Below, one piece after another: positions 8,599 through 17,186 of a stretch of 64,000 bases of DNA. The number at the start of each line of letters is the position of its first letter. The stretch's first letter is position 1. Position numbers and translations under genes: made by a program. The notes under the pieces are model-generated. The model worked only from the letters and a program-made list of their open reading frames with translations. It was not told the DNA's origin and did no database searches. Source of the stretch: Pseudoramibacter sp. (GTDB taxonomy: Bacteria; Bacillota; Clostridia; Eubacteriales; Eubacteriaceae); contig NZ_JAKVLT010000001.1 in the NCBI RefSeq assembly GCF_022484225.1, positions 124,001 to 188,000 on the forward strand, read 5' to 3'.

Positions 8599-9471
8599 TC
8601 ATATTGCGCTTTCATGCAACAAATTGGCCAGCCGGCAGAAGGCTTCGCCTTCGATCTGCTCCGCGCGCTTTTTAGGATCGATGCCGGCTTCTGACATGGC
8701 GTCGAGCAGAAGCGTCTTGCTGTAAGCCGTATTGTTGGACAGGCTGTTGATTAACGTCTTGCGCCGGGTTTGAAAGGCTGCCTTGACCACTTTGAAAAAC
8801 TGATTTTTATCGGACGGGATGTAGGGCATCTGCGCTCTTTTTTGAAGAGAGATGACCACCGAATCCACCTTCGGCCTCGGCATGAAAACCGACGCCGGCA
8901 CCGTAAACATGACGGCCGGATCGGCGTAATACTGCACCATCACACTGAGGGCGCCGTAGGTTTTTGTGCCCGGCTCCGCACAGATCCGCTCGCCCACTTC
9001 CTTCTGCACGAGAAAAGTCATGCGGGTCAGCTCGACCCCGTCCGGCCAGGACGTTTCCAGAAGCTTCATGATGATCGGCGTCGTGATGTAATAGGGCAGA
9101 TTGGCCAGCACTTTAAGAGAGACTGGGCCTTCTCCCACCAGCGCCGTCACGTCGGTTTTCAAAAAATCCTGATTGACGATCTCGATGTTGTCGAACGCTT
9201 CCAGGGTTTGATTCAATACCGGGATAAGTTTTTTGTCAATTTCAACGGTGATGACGCGGCGGGCTCTTTCGGCCATTTCCGACGTCATCGAACCGATGCC
9301 CGGCCCGATTTCAAGCACTGTGTCTCCGGCTTCGATCTGACCGGCGTTCACAATCTTTTCCAAAATATTCTGATCGATTAAAAAATTCTGTCCGAACTGC
9401 TTGTTAAAATGCAGCTGGTGCTCCGCCATCAGCTGGGAGATCACAGCCGGAGACGTTAGATTCATCTTCAT
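8599..9471 (-). CDS. ksgA: 16S rRNA (A1518/A1519-N6,N6)-dimethyltransferase
   Basis: Dimethylates two adjacent adenines in the 3' hairpin of 16S rRNA, a late check in 30S assembly. Motifs: FGQNFLIDQNILEKI at the N-terminus, the SAM-binding LEIGPGIGSMT, and the catalytic NLPYYITTPI. The start at 9471 (290 residues) is chosen because GAGGA lies just upstream and the ATG overlaps the cca stop as ATGA. A longer frame back to 9558 would run deep into cca and adds no family sequence. This tight overlap implies translational coupling with cca. Confidence 0.97.
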   Translation of the reverse strand: MKMNLTSPAVISQLMAEHQLHFNKQFGQNFLIDQNILEKIVNAGQIEAGDTVLEIGPGIGSMTSEMAERARRVITVEIDKKLIPVLNQTLEAFDNIEIVNQDFLKTDVTALVGEGPVSLKVLANLPYYITTPIIMKLLETSWPDGVELTRMTFLVQKEVGERICAEPGTKTYGALSVMVQYYADPAVMFTVPASVFMPRPKVDSVVISLQKRAQMPYIPSDKNQFFKVVKAAFQTRRKTLINSLSNNTAYSKTLLLDAMSEAGIDPKKRAEQIEGEAFCRLANLLHESAI

Positions 9472-10712
9472 ATCGTTTCCTCGTTTTTGATCTGTTTGGC
9501 TGCCTGAAGCAGCCGTTTTTTTGTATTGGCTTCGGGATGCGCGTAAACCAGCCGACACAGGCGCGCCAGCGCAGCGCCGATTGCCCTGCCAGAAAACCCA
9601 AGGGCCATTAAGTCTTCGGCTCGGACGGCAAGATCCTGATAAAAGACAGGCGCTTTGCTTTTAAGAATTTGCGCCAGGCATCTTCGGTTTTGGTGATTTT
9701 CCGGCATCTTCAGTTCCTGCAGAGTCAACGCCTCTTCAAAAATCAAAAGACCGGTTTCCCGAAGCATCGTTTTGAAGGTGATGATATCGCCGCAGTCCAT
9801 TTGCCTGAAAATCATCAAAGCCTCTGTCCTTTGAATTGTTTTTTTCGAAAATCTCAGGCGCTTCAGAAAATTGCGCCGCCCTTCGGCAGGGGCGTTCTGA
9901 AGCAGCCAGGCCAGGCGCATCTCCAAATCAGCGGGCAGGTCCTCTATTTTTTTGCAGACAGCCGGGTCCGGCATTTTGATTTCCGGCGTGCTCAGGCGTC
10001 TCAGCAAATCGTCCCAAAGCCCCACCGCGGCCAGTTCCTGTAAAGCAAAAGCCGCATGCCTGCACAACAGCATCTTTTTAAGCTCATCGTGCAGCCGTTC
10101 AAAACTGACGCCCGCCGTATCCGGGCAGTCACAAATGGCCCCTCGCGTCTTTGCCTCCATTGCCCCGCCAATCTGAGCAGCAAAGCGCACGCCCCGCCAT
10201 TTTCGCAGCCGGTCTTCTTCAAAACGCCTGGCCGGCTCGCCGATGCAGCGCACCCTGCGGCGCTTTAAATCCGAAAATCCGCCCACGGCGTCGAAAATCA
10301 CACCGTTTTCGTCCATCAGAAGTCCGTTGACCGTAAAATCCCGGCGCCTGACGTCGTCCAGCACAGATCCCTGAAAGGCCACGCTGTCCGGATGGCGCCG
10401 GTCTCCGTAGCCTGCTTCTTTTCTAAAGGTCGTGATCTCAAAGCTCACGGTTTGATGCTGATCTGACAAGTCGATGCCGATGGTGCCGAAGCGCCTGCCC
10501 TTTAAAATCGGTTTTCGGTCGTGAAAGGCTTCGGCCAGAAGATATGCCGTCTGGTCCGGCACGGCGCTGGTCGTGAGATCCCAGTCTTCCGGTTTTTTTC
10601 CAAGAAGCAGGTCCCGAACCGCGCCGCCCACCAGATAAAGGGACTCGCCGGCCTGGCGAAAGGTTTTAAACAAGCGGTTAAAGGGCCAGTTTTCAAGAAA
10701 AAGCTTTGTCAT
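9468..10712 (-). CDS. cca: CCA tRNA nucleotidyltransferase / poly(A) polymerase family
   Basis: Adds or repairs the 3' CCA end of tRNAs. The class II nucleotidyltransferase head contains LYLVGGAVRDLLLG and the metal-binding EDWDLTTSA, then RRRDFTVNGLLMD and the EEDRLRKWRGVRFAAQIG segment that reads the incoming nucleotide. The C-terminal half is the helical tRNA-binding region. At 414 residues it is within the usual range. Its start overlaps the HAD gene by 20 nt and its stop overlaps the ksgA start, so HAD-cca-ksgA form one operon. All four tRNA genes in this window already encode CCA, so repair may be the main role; A-adding-only activity cannot be excluded from sequence. Confidence 0.93.
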   Translation of the reverse strand: MTKLFLENWPFNRLFKTFRQAGESLYLVGGAVRDLLLGKKPEDWDLTTSAVPDQTAYLLAEAFHDRKPILKGRRFGTIGIDLSDQHQTVSFEITTFRKEAGYGDRRHPDSVAFQGSVLDDVRRRDFTVNGLLMDENGVIFDAVGGFSDLKRRRVRCIGEPARRFEEDRLRKWRGVRFAAQIGGAMEAKTRGAICDCPDTAGVSFERLHDELKKMLLCRHAAFALQELAAVGLWDDLLRRLSTPEIKMPDPAVCKKIEDLPADLEMRLAWLLQNAPAEGRRNFLKRLRFSKKTIQRTEALMIFRQMDCGDIITFKTMLRETGLLIFEEALTLQELKMPENHQNRRCLAQILKSKAPVFYQDLAVRAEDLMALGFSGRAIGAALARLCRLVYAHPEANTKKRLLQAAKQIKNEETI

Positions 10713-11454
10713 GTTGCCTCAATTTTCCATCTTTTTTTCCATCATTCGCTTTGTGCTGCTTTCGCTGCATTTTCTGGAGATAACGGCGCACTTTTTGGGG
10801 TTTTGCCTCTTGATGGCGGTTGTGGTACTGCACAATCTGAATCAATTCAGAAAATTCAGAAATTTCATAAGTCGGATGGCACCGCGAAAGCGCCGGCTTG
10901 GTGTTGTAGCCCCAATCCACCGCCGCGATGTCGATGCCGGCTTCCCGGCACGCCTTCACATCCCGGGTTTCATCTCCGACGTAGAGCATCTGAGAAGCGG
11001 AGATGCGCAGCTTTCGGCAGAGCTTTAACAGCCTTCTGCGCTTTGAAAACATCGCACCGCCCTCTACAAAATCGACGTAGGGCGCCAGCTGATGGGTCCA
11101 TAAAAAATCCCGGACCGTATCCGCAGAATTTGACGTCAAAATGCCGCAGTAGTCGACTTCTTTTGACAGCATTTGAAAATACGCCGGCAGATTTTCCTGA
11201 ATCGCGACGATTTCCTCCTGCCGGTTGTGCATATGCCTGCGTCCTTCGTACAAAAGCCGAAAAACCTGGTAAAAGGGCAGGTCCAAATGCCGCAGGATTT
11301 CCTGAGCCGACATTTCTTTGATTTGTTCCCTGCGGCTGGTGTCAATGGGGGCGTAATGGTATTTTTTCGCAAGCTCATTGTAGATGCGGAAAACCATCCC
11401 CTCCGTATCGGCCAAAGTGCCGTCAAAATCAAAGCAGATACAACGATAGGCCAC
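10693..11454 (-). CDS. HAD-superfamily phosphatase, phosphoglycolate-phosphatase-like
   Basis: Haloacid-dehalogenase fold hydrolase, subclass I cap. Motif I is FDFDGTLADTE with nucleophile Asp at about residue 9 and acid/base Asp at 11. Motif II is ILTSNS, motif III includes KRRRLLKLCRK, and motif IV is VGDETRDVKACREAGI. The last ~40 residues are very basic (Lys/Arg/Gln) and not part of the fold, perhaps nucleic-acid binding. It is the first gene of the cca-ksgA operon and diverges from hisZ. The substrate is unknown. It could in principle supply the missing histidinol-phosphatase step for the adjacent his operon, but no motif supports that. Confidence 0.85.
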   Translation of the reverse strand: MAYRCICFDFDGTLADTEGMVFRIYNELAKKYHYAPIDTSRREQIKEMSAQEILRHLDLPFYQVFRLLYEGRRHMHNRQEEIVAIQENLPAYFQMLSKEVDYCGILTSNSADTVRDFLWTHQLAPYVDFVEGGAMFSKRRRLLKLCRKLRISASQMLYVGDETRDVKACREAGIDIAAVDWGYNTKPALSRCHPTYEISEFSELIQIVQYHNRHQEAKPQKVRRYLQKMQRKQHKANDGKKDGKLRQHDKAFS

Positions 11455-11507
11455 TTTTGTCCCCTCTTTCTAAGGTTTTTCCCATAGGATTATGCTTATT
11501 GTCCCCC

Positions 11508-11556
11508 ATTGAAAATATTTTTTCAATGATTTTTTCAATCATTAAATTCAATCATT
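11508..11556. repeat. Three direct repeats TTCAATSATT between HAD and hisZ
   Basis: The decamer TTCAATSATT occurs at 11522, 11534 and 11547, spaced 12-13 bp. The first is also part of an inverted repeat ATTGAAAA-n4-TTTTCAAT (11508-11527), and the first two form AATGATT / AATCATT. They lie in the divergent intergenic region, about 55-90 bp upstream of the his -35. The arrangement suggests a binding array, but low-complexity AT sequence is an alternative. Confidence 0.4.
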
Positions 11557-11612
11557 TATTTTCTTATGTTAAAATTATTTTATTCGTAATATATTAATTT
11601 CTCAAGATGTCA

Positions 11613-11641
11613 TTGACTTTATCTAGATAAAGTGTTATGAT
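11613..11641 (+). promoter_or_regulatory. his operon promoter with palindromic operator
   Basis: TTGACT (11613-11618), 17-bp spacer, TATGAT (11636-11641). A perfect 18-bp palindrome, ACTTTATCTAGATAAAGT (11616-11633), fills the spacer and overlaps the -35. A repressor bound there would block RNA polymerase. The central CTAG resembles sites of TrpR-fold regulators; a HisR/YerC-type repressor is my inference. Only about 50 nt separate it from the ATG, leaving no room for a T-box. Confidence 0.8.
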
Positions 11642-11695
11642 CTCATTATACTTTTTTACGTTACAGTGTGACAGTATCCCACCTCAGGAGGCAAA

Positions 11696-12961
11696 ATGCT
11701 TACAACTTATACCATCGAAGGGTTTGAAAATATTCAGTACCAGGGCTTCCAGGCCCTCTCCAAAATCGAGCGCAGTCTGACGCGCCTGTACAGCCGCTAC
11801 GGTTATCATCAGGTCGCCATTCCGACCTTTGAAACCTACGACCATTTTGTGAAAAACGGCGCCATTTCGGCCAACGAATTGTTTAAATTCATCAGCCGGA
11901 AGGGGCAGGTTCTGGCACTGAAACCCGACGCCACCCTGTCGGTCGCGCGCATGGCCGCCATTAACCATCACGATCCCAACGAGATCATCAAACTATTCTA
12001 TCAGACCAATATTTACCGCCACTTTTCGAGTCCCGGAGACGTCAAAAAAGAAATGACCCAGATGGGGGTCGAATTCTTCGGCGACAACTCTCCTGAATGC
12101 GACGGCGAAATCATCGAAATGGCCATCGCATCGCTGAAAGCCAACGGCGTCGACGACGTCCAGATCGACCTCGGACACGTCGGCTTCATCAACTACCTTC
12201 TGGATGAACTGACCATGTCCCAGGATGAACGGGCCCGGCTTTTCGAACTCATTGAAAACAAAAATCTCGGCGACATCCAGGAATTCTTGTCCACCCATCA
12301 GTACGACTCGAAAATTTCGAAGATCATTCTGGAACTGCCGATGCTGTACGGCGACCCTGCCGACGTCTTCGCGCGCATGACCAAACTCTGCATTAATCAG
12401 AACATGCAGGAAGTCGTCAAACACTTAAGCGCCTTGTACGAACATCTGAAATCCGTGGGGCTGGCCCAGTATGTCACTTTTGATCTGGGCTTCACCAGCT
12501 CGATGAATTATTACACGGATTTAATCTTCAAAGTCTATGCCGGCAACTGGGGCGCCCCCATCATCGACGGCGGCCGCTACAACAAACTCAGCCGCCAGTT
12601 CGGCATCGACCGCCCTGCCTGCGGCTTCGCGGTCAACCTGCTCAGCCTCATGGACTACCTTGAAGAACATGATTTGATTCACGTTGAAAATCTGCCCCAC
12701 GCGGTTCTGCTTTACCGGGAAGGGGATAAAAAACGCGCTTTTGAAACCGCCAAGACCCTTCGCAGCGAAGGCAATATCGCAGAAGTCTTTACGATCAATT
12801 CCCTGCCCTCCGCGATGATCGAACGCCTCGCCGCTCAAAGGCTGTATCGGGACGCCGTCTTTTACGTCTTCAGCCACGATGACGTCCTCGTGTGGCAGGA
12901 CGGCAGACTCGTGCCTGCGGACCGCATTTTGTCCCTCTCACTCGCACCAGAACAGGAGTAA
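11696..12961 (+). CDS. hisZ: ATP phosphoribosyltransferase regulatory subunit HisZ
   Basis: HisZ is a catalytically inactive HisRS-like protein that joins short HisG in an octamer, activates it and carries histidine feedback control. The 421 residues contain class II aaRS-like blocks: PTFETYDHF, KPDATLSVARM, TNIYRHFSS and MGVEFFGD. The late motif is FTSSMNYYTDLIFKVY. It lacks the HisRS anticodon-binding domain. It opens the nine-gene his operon, with CAGGAGG 5 nt before its ATG. Its stop is 4 nt before hisG. Confidence 0.95.
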   Translation: MLTTYTIEGFENIQYQGFQALSKIERSLTRLYSRYGYHQVAIPTFETYDHFVKNGAISANELFKFISRKGQVLALKPDATLSVARMAAINHHDPNEIIKLFYQTNIYRHFSSPGDVKKEMTQMGVEFFGDNSPECDGEIIEMAIASLKANGVDDVQIDLGHVGFINYLLDELTMSQDERARLFELIENKNLGDIQEFLSTHQYDSKISKIILELPMLYGDPADVFARMTKLCINQNMQEVVKHLSALYEHLKSVGLAQYVTFDLGFTSSMNYYTDLIFKVYAGNWGAPIIDGGRYNKLSRQFGIDRPACGFAVNLLSLMDYLEEHDLIHVENLPHAVLLYREGDKKRAFETAKTLRSEGNIAEVFTINSLPSAMIERLAAQRLYRDAVFYVFSHDDVLVWQDGRLVPADRILSLSLAPEQE

Positions 12962-12965
12962 AATC

Positions 12966-13604
12966 ATGACCTTGCAAAACGATAAAATCAAAATGGCCCT
13001 GGCCAAGGGCCGCGTCGCCAATAAAACCATTGACCGTCTGAAAGAAATCGGCTACGTTTTCCCCGATTATTCCAAAGAAAGCCGAAAGCTCATCTTCACC
13101 GACTCGACCGGCAGTCTTGAATTTTTCCTGGTTAAATCCCCGGACGTGGGCACCTACGTCGAAAAGGGCGCCGCAGACATCGGCATCGTCGGCCGGGATG
13201 TGCTCCTGGAACATCCAGCTGACGTCTACGAACTGCTCAACCTCAAAATCGGCCAGTGCCGCATGTGCGTCGCCGGATTCAAGGACACTCAAATCCGCTA
13301 CAACCAGAAGCTCACCGTCGGCACGAAATACCCCCACATCGCCAAACGCTACTTCACTCAGATCGACCAGCCTGTGGATCTGATCACCATCAACGGTTCT
13401 GTGGAACTGGGGCCGATTCTCGGCCTCTGCGACTGCATCGTCGACATCGTGGAAAGCGGCAACACCCTTCGGGAAAACGGTCTGGTGGTGCTCCGAAGCA
13501 TCTTAGATATCAGCTCCCGGCTCATCGTCAATCACGTCAGCTTGAAAACCAAGCGCGAACAGATTGATCCCATCGTTGAAAAGTTTAAAGAACTCGCAAT
13601 TTAA
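12966..13604 (+). CDS. hisG: ATP phosphoribosyltransferase catalytic subunit, short form
   Basis: First step of histidine synthesis: ATP plus PRPP give phosphoribosyl-ATP. The ATG at 12966 is chosen because AGGAG sits 8 nt upstream across the hisZ stop; the frame further upstream is inside hisZ. The product is 212 residues. It has KMALAKGRV at the N-terminus, the GIVGRDVL segment and the PRPP-binding DIVESGNTLRENGL loop. It ends before the ACT-like regulatory domain of long HisG, consistent with dependence on HisZ. Confidence 0.96.
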   Translation: MTLQNDKIKMALAKGRVANKTIDRLKEIGYVFPDYSKESRKLIFTDSTGSLEFFLVKSPDVGTYVEKGAADIGIVGRDVLLEHPADVYELLNLKIGQCRMCVAGFKDTQIRYNQKLTVGTKYPHIAKRYFTQIDQPVDLITINGSVELGPILGLCDCIVDIVESGNTLRENGLVVLRSILDISSRLIVNHVSLKTKREQIDPIVEKFKELAI

Positions 13605-13629
13605 CCCTGCGTAACTATTTGGAGGTCTT

Positions 13630-14922
13630 ATGAAAAAATATATTTATAATGAAACGGTCCGAAATCAGCTCGACGTCATTTTAAAGCGCAGCGAAGCGGA
13701 TCATCAGGATGTCCGCGCCACGGTGCTCGACATCATCGATAATGTCAAAGCCAACGGCGATCAGGCCCTCATCGATTACGAAGCCAAATTTGACCGCTGC
13801 CAGCTCGACAGCTTAAAAGTGACACCGGAGGAAATCGACCGCGCTTTCGAAGAAACCGATCCGGAACTCATCGCAACCATCCGCCGCTCGGCCGAAAACA
13901 TCCGCCGTTTCCACGAACATCAGAAAGAAACGACCTGGACCATCAACCCTAAACCGGGCATCACCCTCGGCCAGCACATCACACCCATCAGCCGCGTCGG
14001 CGTCTACGTGCCCGGCGGCAAAGCTGCTTACCCTTCCACGGTTTTGATGGACACCATTCCGGCCATCGTCGCGGGCGTTCACACCATCGCCATGGTCACG
14101 CCCCCGGACGCTTCAGGCCAGATCAACAGCAATATCCTCTGCGCCGCAAAAATCGCCGGCGTCACGGAAATTTACAAAGTCGGCGGCGCCCAGGCCATCG
14201 CGGCTCTCGCCTACGGCACCGAAACCATCGCCCCGGTAAACAAAATTGTCGGCCCCGGCAATATTTTTGTCGCCACCGCAAAAAAAGAAGTCTTCGGCAA
14301 GGTGGCCATCGATATGATCGCCGGCCCCAGCGAAGTCTGCGTCATCGCCGATTCGACGGCCAACCCCGTCTACATCGCCGCCGACCTTTTGTCCCAGGCG
14401 GAACACGATGAAATGGCCATGCCGGTTCTGGTCACCCCGGACGAAGCCCTGGCGGACAAAATCATCGCCGAAATTGACCGGCAGATCGAAGCTGACCTGC
14501 GCCGAAAGGCCATCGCCAAGGCATCGGTAACCGACCACGGTTTTGCCTTTATCTGCAAAGACCTCGACGAAGCCTTCGAACTGACCAATCAGATTGCGCC
14601 GGAACACCTGGAACTGGCCGTCGAAAATGCCGAAAATTATCTGGATCGCGTTCAGAATGCCGGCGCCATTTTCCTCGGCATGTACAGCCCCGAACCCCTG
14701 GGCGACTATTACGCCGGCCCCAACCACACCCTGCCGACTTCAGGCACGGCCAAATTCTCTTCACCCCTGGGCGTTTACGACTTCATCAAACGCTCCAGCA
14801 TTATTCAGTACGACCGTGCGAATTTAAAGGCTGCCGCGCACGACATCACCGCTTTCGCCTACGCCGAAGGTCTCGATGCCCACGCCAAATCAATCGAAAG
14901 GAGATTTCCCGATGAAAACTGA
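13630..14922 (+). CDS. hisD: Histidinol dehydrogenase
   Basis: Zinc enzyme making the last two NAD-dependent oxidations from histidinol to histidine. The 430 residues include VYVPGGKAAYPSTVLMD, the Rossmann-like GGAQAIAALAYGTE, GPGNIFVATAKKEVFG, the AGPSEVCVIAD and LLSQAEHD blocks, and TSGTAKFSSPLGVYDF near the C-terminus. GGAGG precedes the ATG. It lies 25 nt after hisG and its last 11 nt overlap hisC. Confidence 0.97.
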   Translation: MKKYIYNETVRNQLDVILKRSEADHQDVRATVLDIIDNVKANGDQALIDYEAKFDRCQLDSLKVTPEEIDRAFEETDPELIATIRRSAENIRRFHEHQKETTWTINPKPGITLGQHITPISRVGVYVPGGKAAYPSTVLMDTIPAIVAGVHTIAMVTPPDASGQINSNILCAAKIAGVTEIYKVGGAQAIAALAYGTETIAPVNKIVGPGNIFVATAKKEVFGKVAIDMIAGPSEVCVIADSTANPVYIAADLLSQAEHDEMAMPVLVTPDEALADKIIAEIDRQIEADLRRKAIAKASVTDHGFAFICKDLDEAFELTNQIAPEHLELAVENAENYLDRVQNAGAIFLGMYSPEPLGDYYAGPNHTLPTSGTAKFSSPLGVYDFIKRSSIIQYDRANLKAAAHDITAFAYAEGLDAHAKSIERRFPDEN

Positions 14923-15979
14923 TTTCACCCGCCCCTGCGTCCGCGATCTCGAAGCCTACAAGGTCATTCCCCCGGACTACGACATCATCCTGAACGCCAA
15001 CGAAAATCCCTATGATTTTCCCGACGATTTAAAAAAAGAATTGTGCGACGCCATCATGGACATGTCCTTAAACCGCTATCCTGATCCTTCCGCGACGGCT
15101 CTGCGCAAAGAACTGGCCGACTACAACGGCGTAGATCCCGACCAGATCATCTGCGGCTGCGGTTCCGACGAAATCATGTCCATGCTCAACCAGACCTTTA
15201 TCAATCCCGGGGACACGGTCATCTCCCACAACCCCAGCTTTTCGATGTACCAGATCTGGAGCATCATCGGCGGCGCCAATTTCATCTGGGTGCCCGACAA
15301 AGACGACCTCTACCCTGACGTCGAAAAAATCATCAACACCGCCAAATTAAAAGACGCCAAGATGATTTACCTGTGCTCGCCGAACAACCCCACCGGCTCC
15401 CTGCTGCCGCGCCACGACGTCATCGACATCCTCGAAGAAACCAACGCCCTCGTGATCTTGGACGAAGCCTACGTCGAATTCAAAAAAAAAGGGGATCTCA
15501 CAGACATTGTCAACACCTACAACAACGTCATCGTCCTTCACACCCTGTCCAAGGCCTTCGGTCTCGCCGGCATCCGCTGCGGCTACGCCGTGGGACCCAA
15601 ACCCTTAATCGACATGATGTACAAGGTCAAATCTCCTTACAATTTGAACAAGCTGACCCAGGCTGCAGCCCTGATCGCCCTGCAGCACCGCGACGAACTG
15701 CTTAAACGGGTTGACGTGCTGAACAAAGAACGGCACCGCCTCTACGAAACCCTCAAAACTTTCAAAGGCATCACCCGGATTTATCCCACCGCTTCCAACT
15801 TCATTTACTTTGAAGTGGCCGACGGCGCGCCGGTTTACGCTGCTTTACTTGACGCGGGCATTTTGGTAAAATATTTAAAACACGACCTCTCGGATACCTG
15901 CGATCATTTCAGACTGACCGTCGGCAAACCCGAAGAAAACGACGCCGTGTTGAAGATTTTGAAAAGGAGTCTGTCTTGA
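14912..15979 (+). CDS. hisC: Histidinol-phosphate aminotransferase
   Basis: PLP enzyme converting imidazole-acetol phosphate to histidinol phosphate. The start at 14912 follows AAGGAG within hisD; a longer frame to 14876 lacks a site and adds no family sequence. In 355 residues one sees ILNANENPYDFP, the RYPDPSATALR substrate loop, CSPNNPTGSLLP, LDEAYVEF, and the PLP-lysine segment TLSKAFGLAGIRCGY. The stop overlaps the hisB start as TTGA. Confidence 0.96.
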   Translation: MKTDFTRPCVRDLEAYKVIPPDYDIILNANENPYDFPDDLKKELCDAIMDMSLNRYPDPSATALRKELADYNGVDPDQIICGCGSDEIMSMLNQTFINPGDTVISHNPSFSMYQIWSIIGGANFIWVPDKDDLYPDVEKIINTAKLKDAKMIYLCSPNNPTGSLLPRHDVIDILEETNALVILDEAYVEFKKKGDLTDIVNTYNNVIVLHTLSKAFGLAGIRCGYAVGPKPLIDMMYKVKSPYNLNKLTQAAALIALQHRDELLKRVDVLNKERHRLYETLKTFKGITRIYPTASNFIYFEVADGAPVYAALLDAGILVKYLKHDLSDTCDHFRLTVGKPEENDAVLKILKRSLS

Positions 15980-16563
15980 GCCGGAAAGTAACGCGGACAC
16001 GGAAAACCGCTGAAACCGAAATCGAAGTGACCCTCGACCTCGACGGCACCGGAAAATCGGACATCGACACTTCCGTCCGTTTTTTTAATCACATGATGAC
16101 CCTTTTTGCCGCTCACGGCCAGTTTGACCTCGCCATCCACGCCAAAGGGGACGGCGTCGACAATCACCACGTGCTCGAAGACCTGGGCATCGTCCTCGGG
16201 GAAGCTTTTCGGGAAGCCCTGGGCGACAAAGCCGGCATCACCCGCTACGCGACGGTCTTTCTGCCCATGGACGAAGCCCTGTGCCGGATCAACATCGACA
16301 TCAGCGGCCGCGCCTATCTCGTCTGGCACGTCGATCTGACCCGGGAATACATTGGAGATTTTGAAACGGAAATGCTGCGGGAATTTTTTGTCGCCTTCAC
16401 CACCCATTCGATGATGACCATTCACGTCGCAAATCTCTACGGCATCAACAATCATCACATTGTCGAAGGCATTTTCAAGGGATTCGGACGCGCTCTGAAA
16501 CAGGCGGTCGCGGTCGACCCGAGTATCCACGGCATTCCAAGTACGAAAGGAGTGATTGAATGA
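15976..16563 (+). CDS. hisB: Imidazoleglycerol-phosphate dehydratase
   Basis: Manganese enzyme that removes water from imidazoleglycerol phosphate. At 195 residues it is the monofunctional form without the phosphatase domain of enterobacterial HisB. Paired His clusters that bind metal are visible: FFNHMMTLFAAHG, NHHVLEDLG, FFVAFTTHSMMTIH and NNHHIVEGIFK. The start is TTG at 15976, coupled to the hisC stop, with AAGGAG upstream. Because there is no HisB phosphatase domain, histidinol phosphate must be dephosphorylated by another enzyme. Confidence 0.96.
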   Translation: MSRKVTRTRKTAETEIEVTLDLDGTGKSDIDTSVRFFNHMMTLFAAHGQFDLAIHAKGDGVDNHHVLEDLGIVLGEAFREALGDKAGITRYATVFLPMDEALCRINIDISGRAYLVWHVDLTREYIGDFETEMLREFFVAFTTHSMMTIHVANLYGINNHHIVEGIFKGFGRALKQAVAVDPSIHGIPSTKGVIE

Positions 16564-17186
16564 CAGTTGCAATTATCGATTACGATGTCGGCAACCTCAA
16601 AAACGTCGAAACGGCCCTGAAGGGGCTGGACATCGACTGCGTCATCACGCGCGACCACAAGCGCATCGACGATGCCTCTGCAATTGTTCTGCCCGGCGTC
16701 GGCGCCTTTGCCGATGCCATGAACAACCTGGAAAAATTTGATCTGTACGCCCCCCTTGTCAATAACGTCAAAAAGGGCAAGCCTTTATTGGGCATCTGCC
16801 TGGGCATGCAGCTCTTGTTCGATAAAAGTTTTGAAGACGGTGAATGGAAGGGCCTGGGCTTTATTCCGGGGCAGGTCGTCCGTTTCGAAGACACCCGCCA
16901 GACCGGCTTAAAAGTGCCCCATATGGGGTGGAACAACCTCACCATTCACCATCCCGAAGATCCCATCGTTCAGGGACTCGGCAGCCAGGATTTCGTGTAT
17001 TTTGTCCATTCGTATTACGCGGTTCCCGACCACTTTGATGAAAATGTGGTGGCCTATACCGAATACGGGGTTCGCGTCCCGGCCATTGTCAGACAAGACA
17101 ACGTCCTCGGCATGCAGTTCCATCCGGAAAAAAGCGCAGCCGTTGGACAGCGGCTGCTGATCAATTGGAAGGAGTTCATTTCATGA
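16560..17186 (+). CDS. hisH: Imidazole glycerol phosphate synthase, glutaminase subunit
   Basis: Class I glutamine amidotransferase feeding ammonia to HisF. The nucleophile Cys lies in GICLGMQLLF (about residue 80) and the catalytic His/Glu pair is in MQFHPEKS near the C-terminus. The 208 residues are normal. Start and stop overlap hisB and hisA as ATGA, so the three are translationally coupled. Confidence 0.97.
   Translation: MTVAIIDYDVGNLKNVETALKGLDIDCVITRDHKRIDDASAIVLPGVGAFADAMNNLEKFDLYAPLVNNVKKGKPLLGICLGMQLLFDKSFEDGEWKGLGFIPGQVVRFEDTRQTGLKVPHMGWNNLTIHHPEDPIVQGLGSQDFVYFVHSYYAVPDHFDENVVAYTEYGVRVPAIVRQDNVLGMQFHPEKSAAVGQRLLINWKEFIS

Noticed and set aside
10693..11454. HAD phosphatase as the missing histidinol-phosphatase
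   Set aside because: It is divergently transcribed from his and co-transcribed with cca and ksgA; no sequence motif links it to histidinol phosphate, so only mentioned as a possibility.
11455..11695. T-box riboswitch upstream of the his operon
   Set aside because: The promoter lies only about 50 nt from the hisZ ATG, and no T-box sequence or specifier hairpin is visible.
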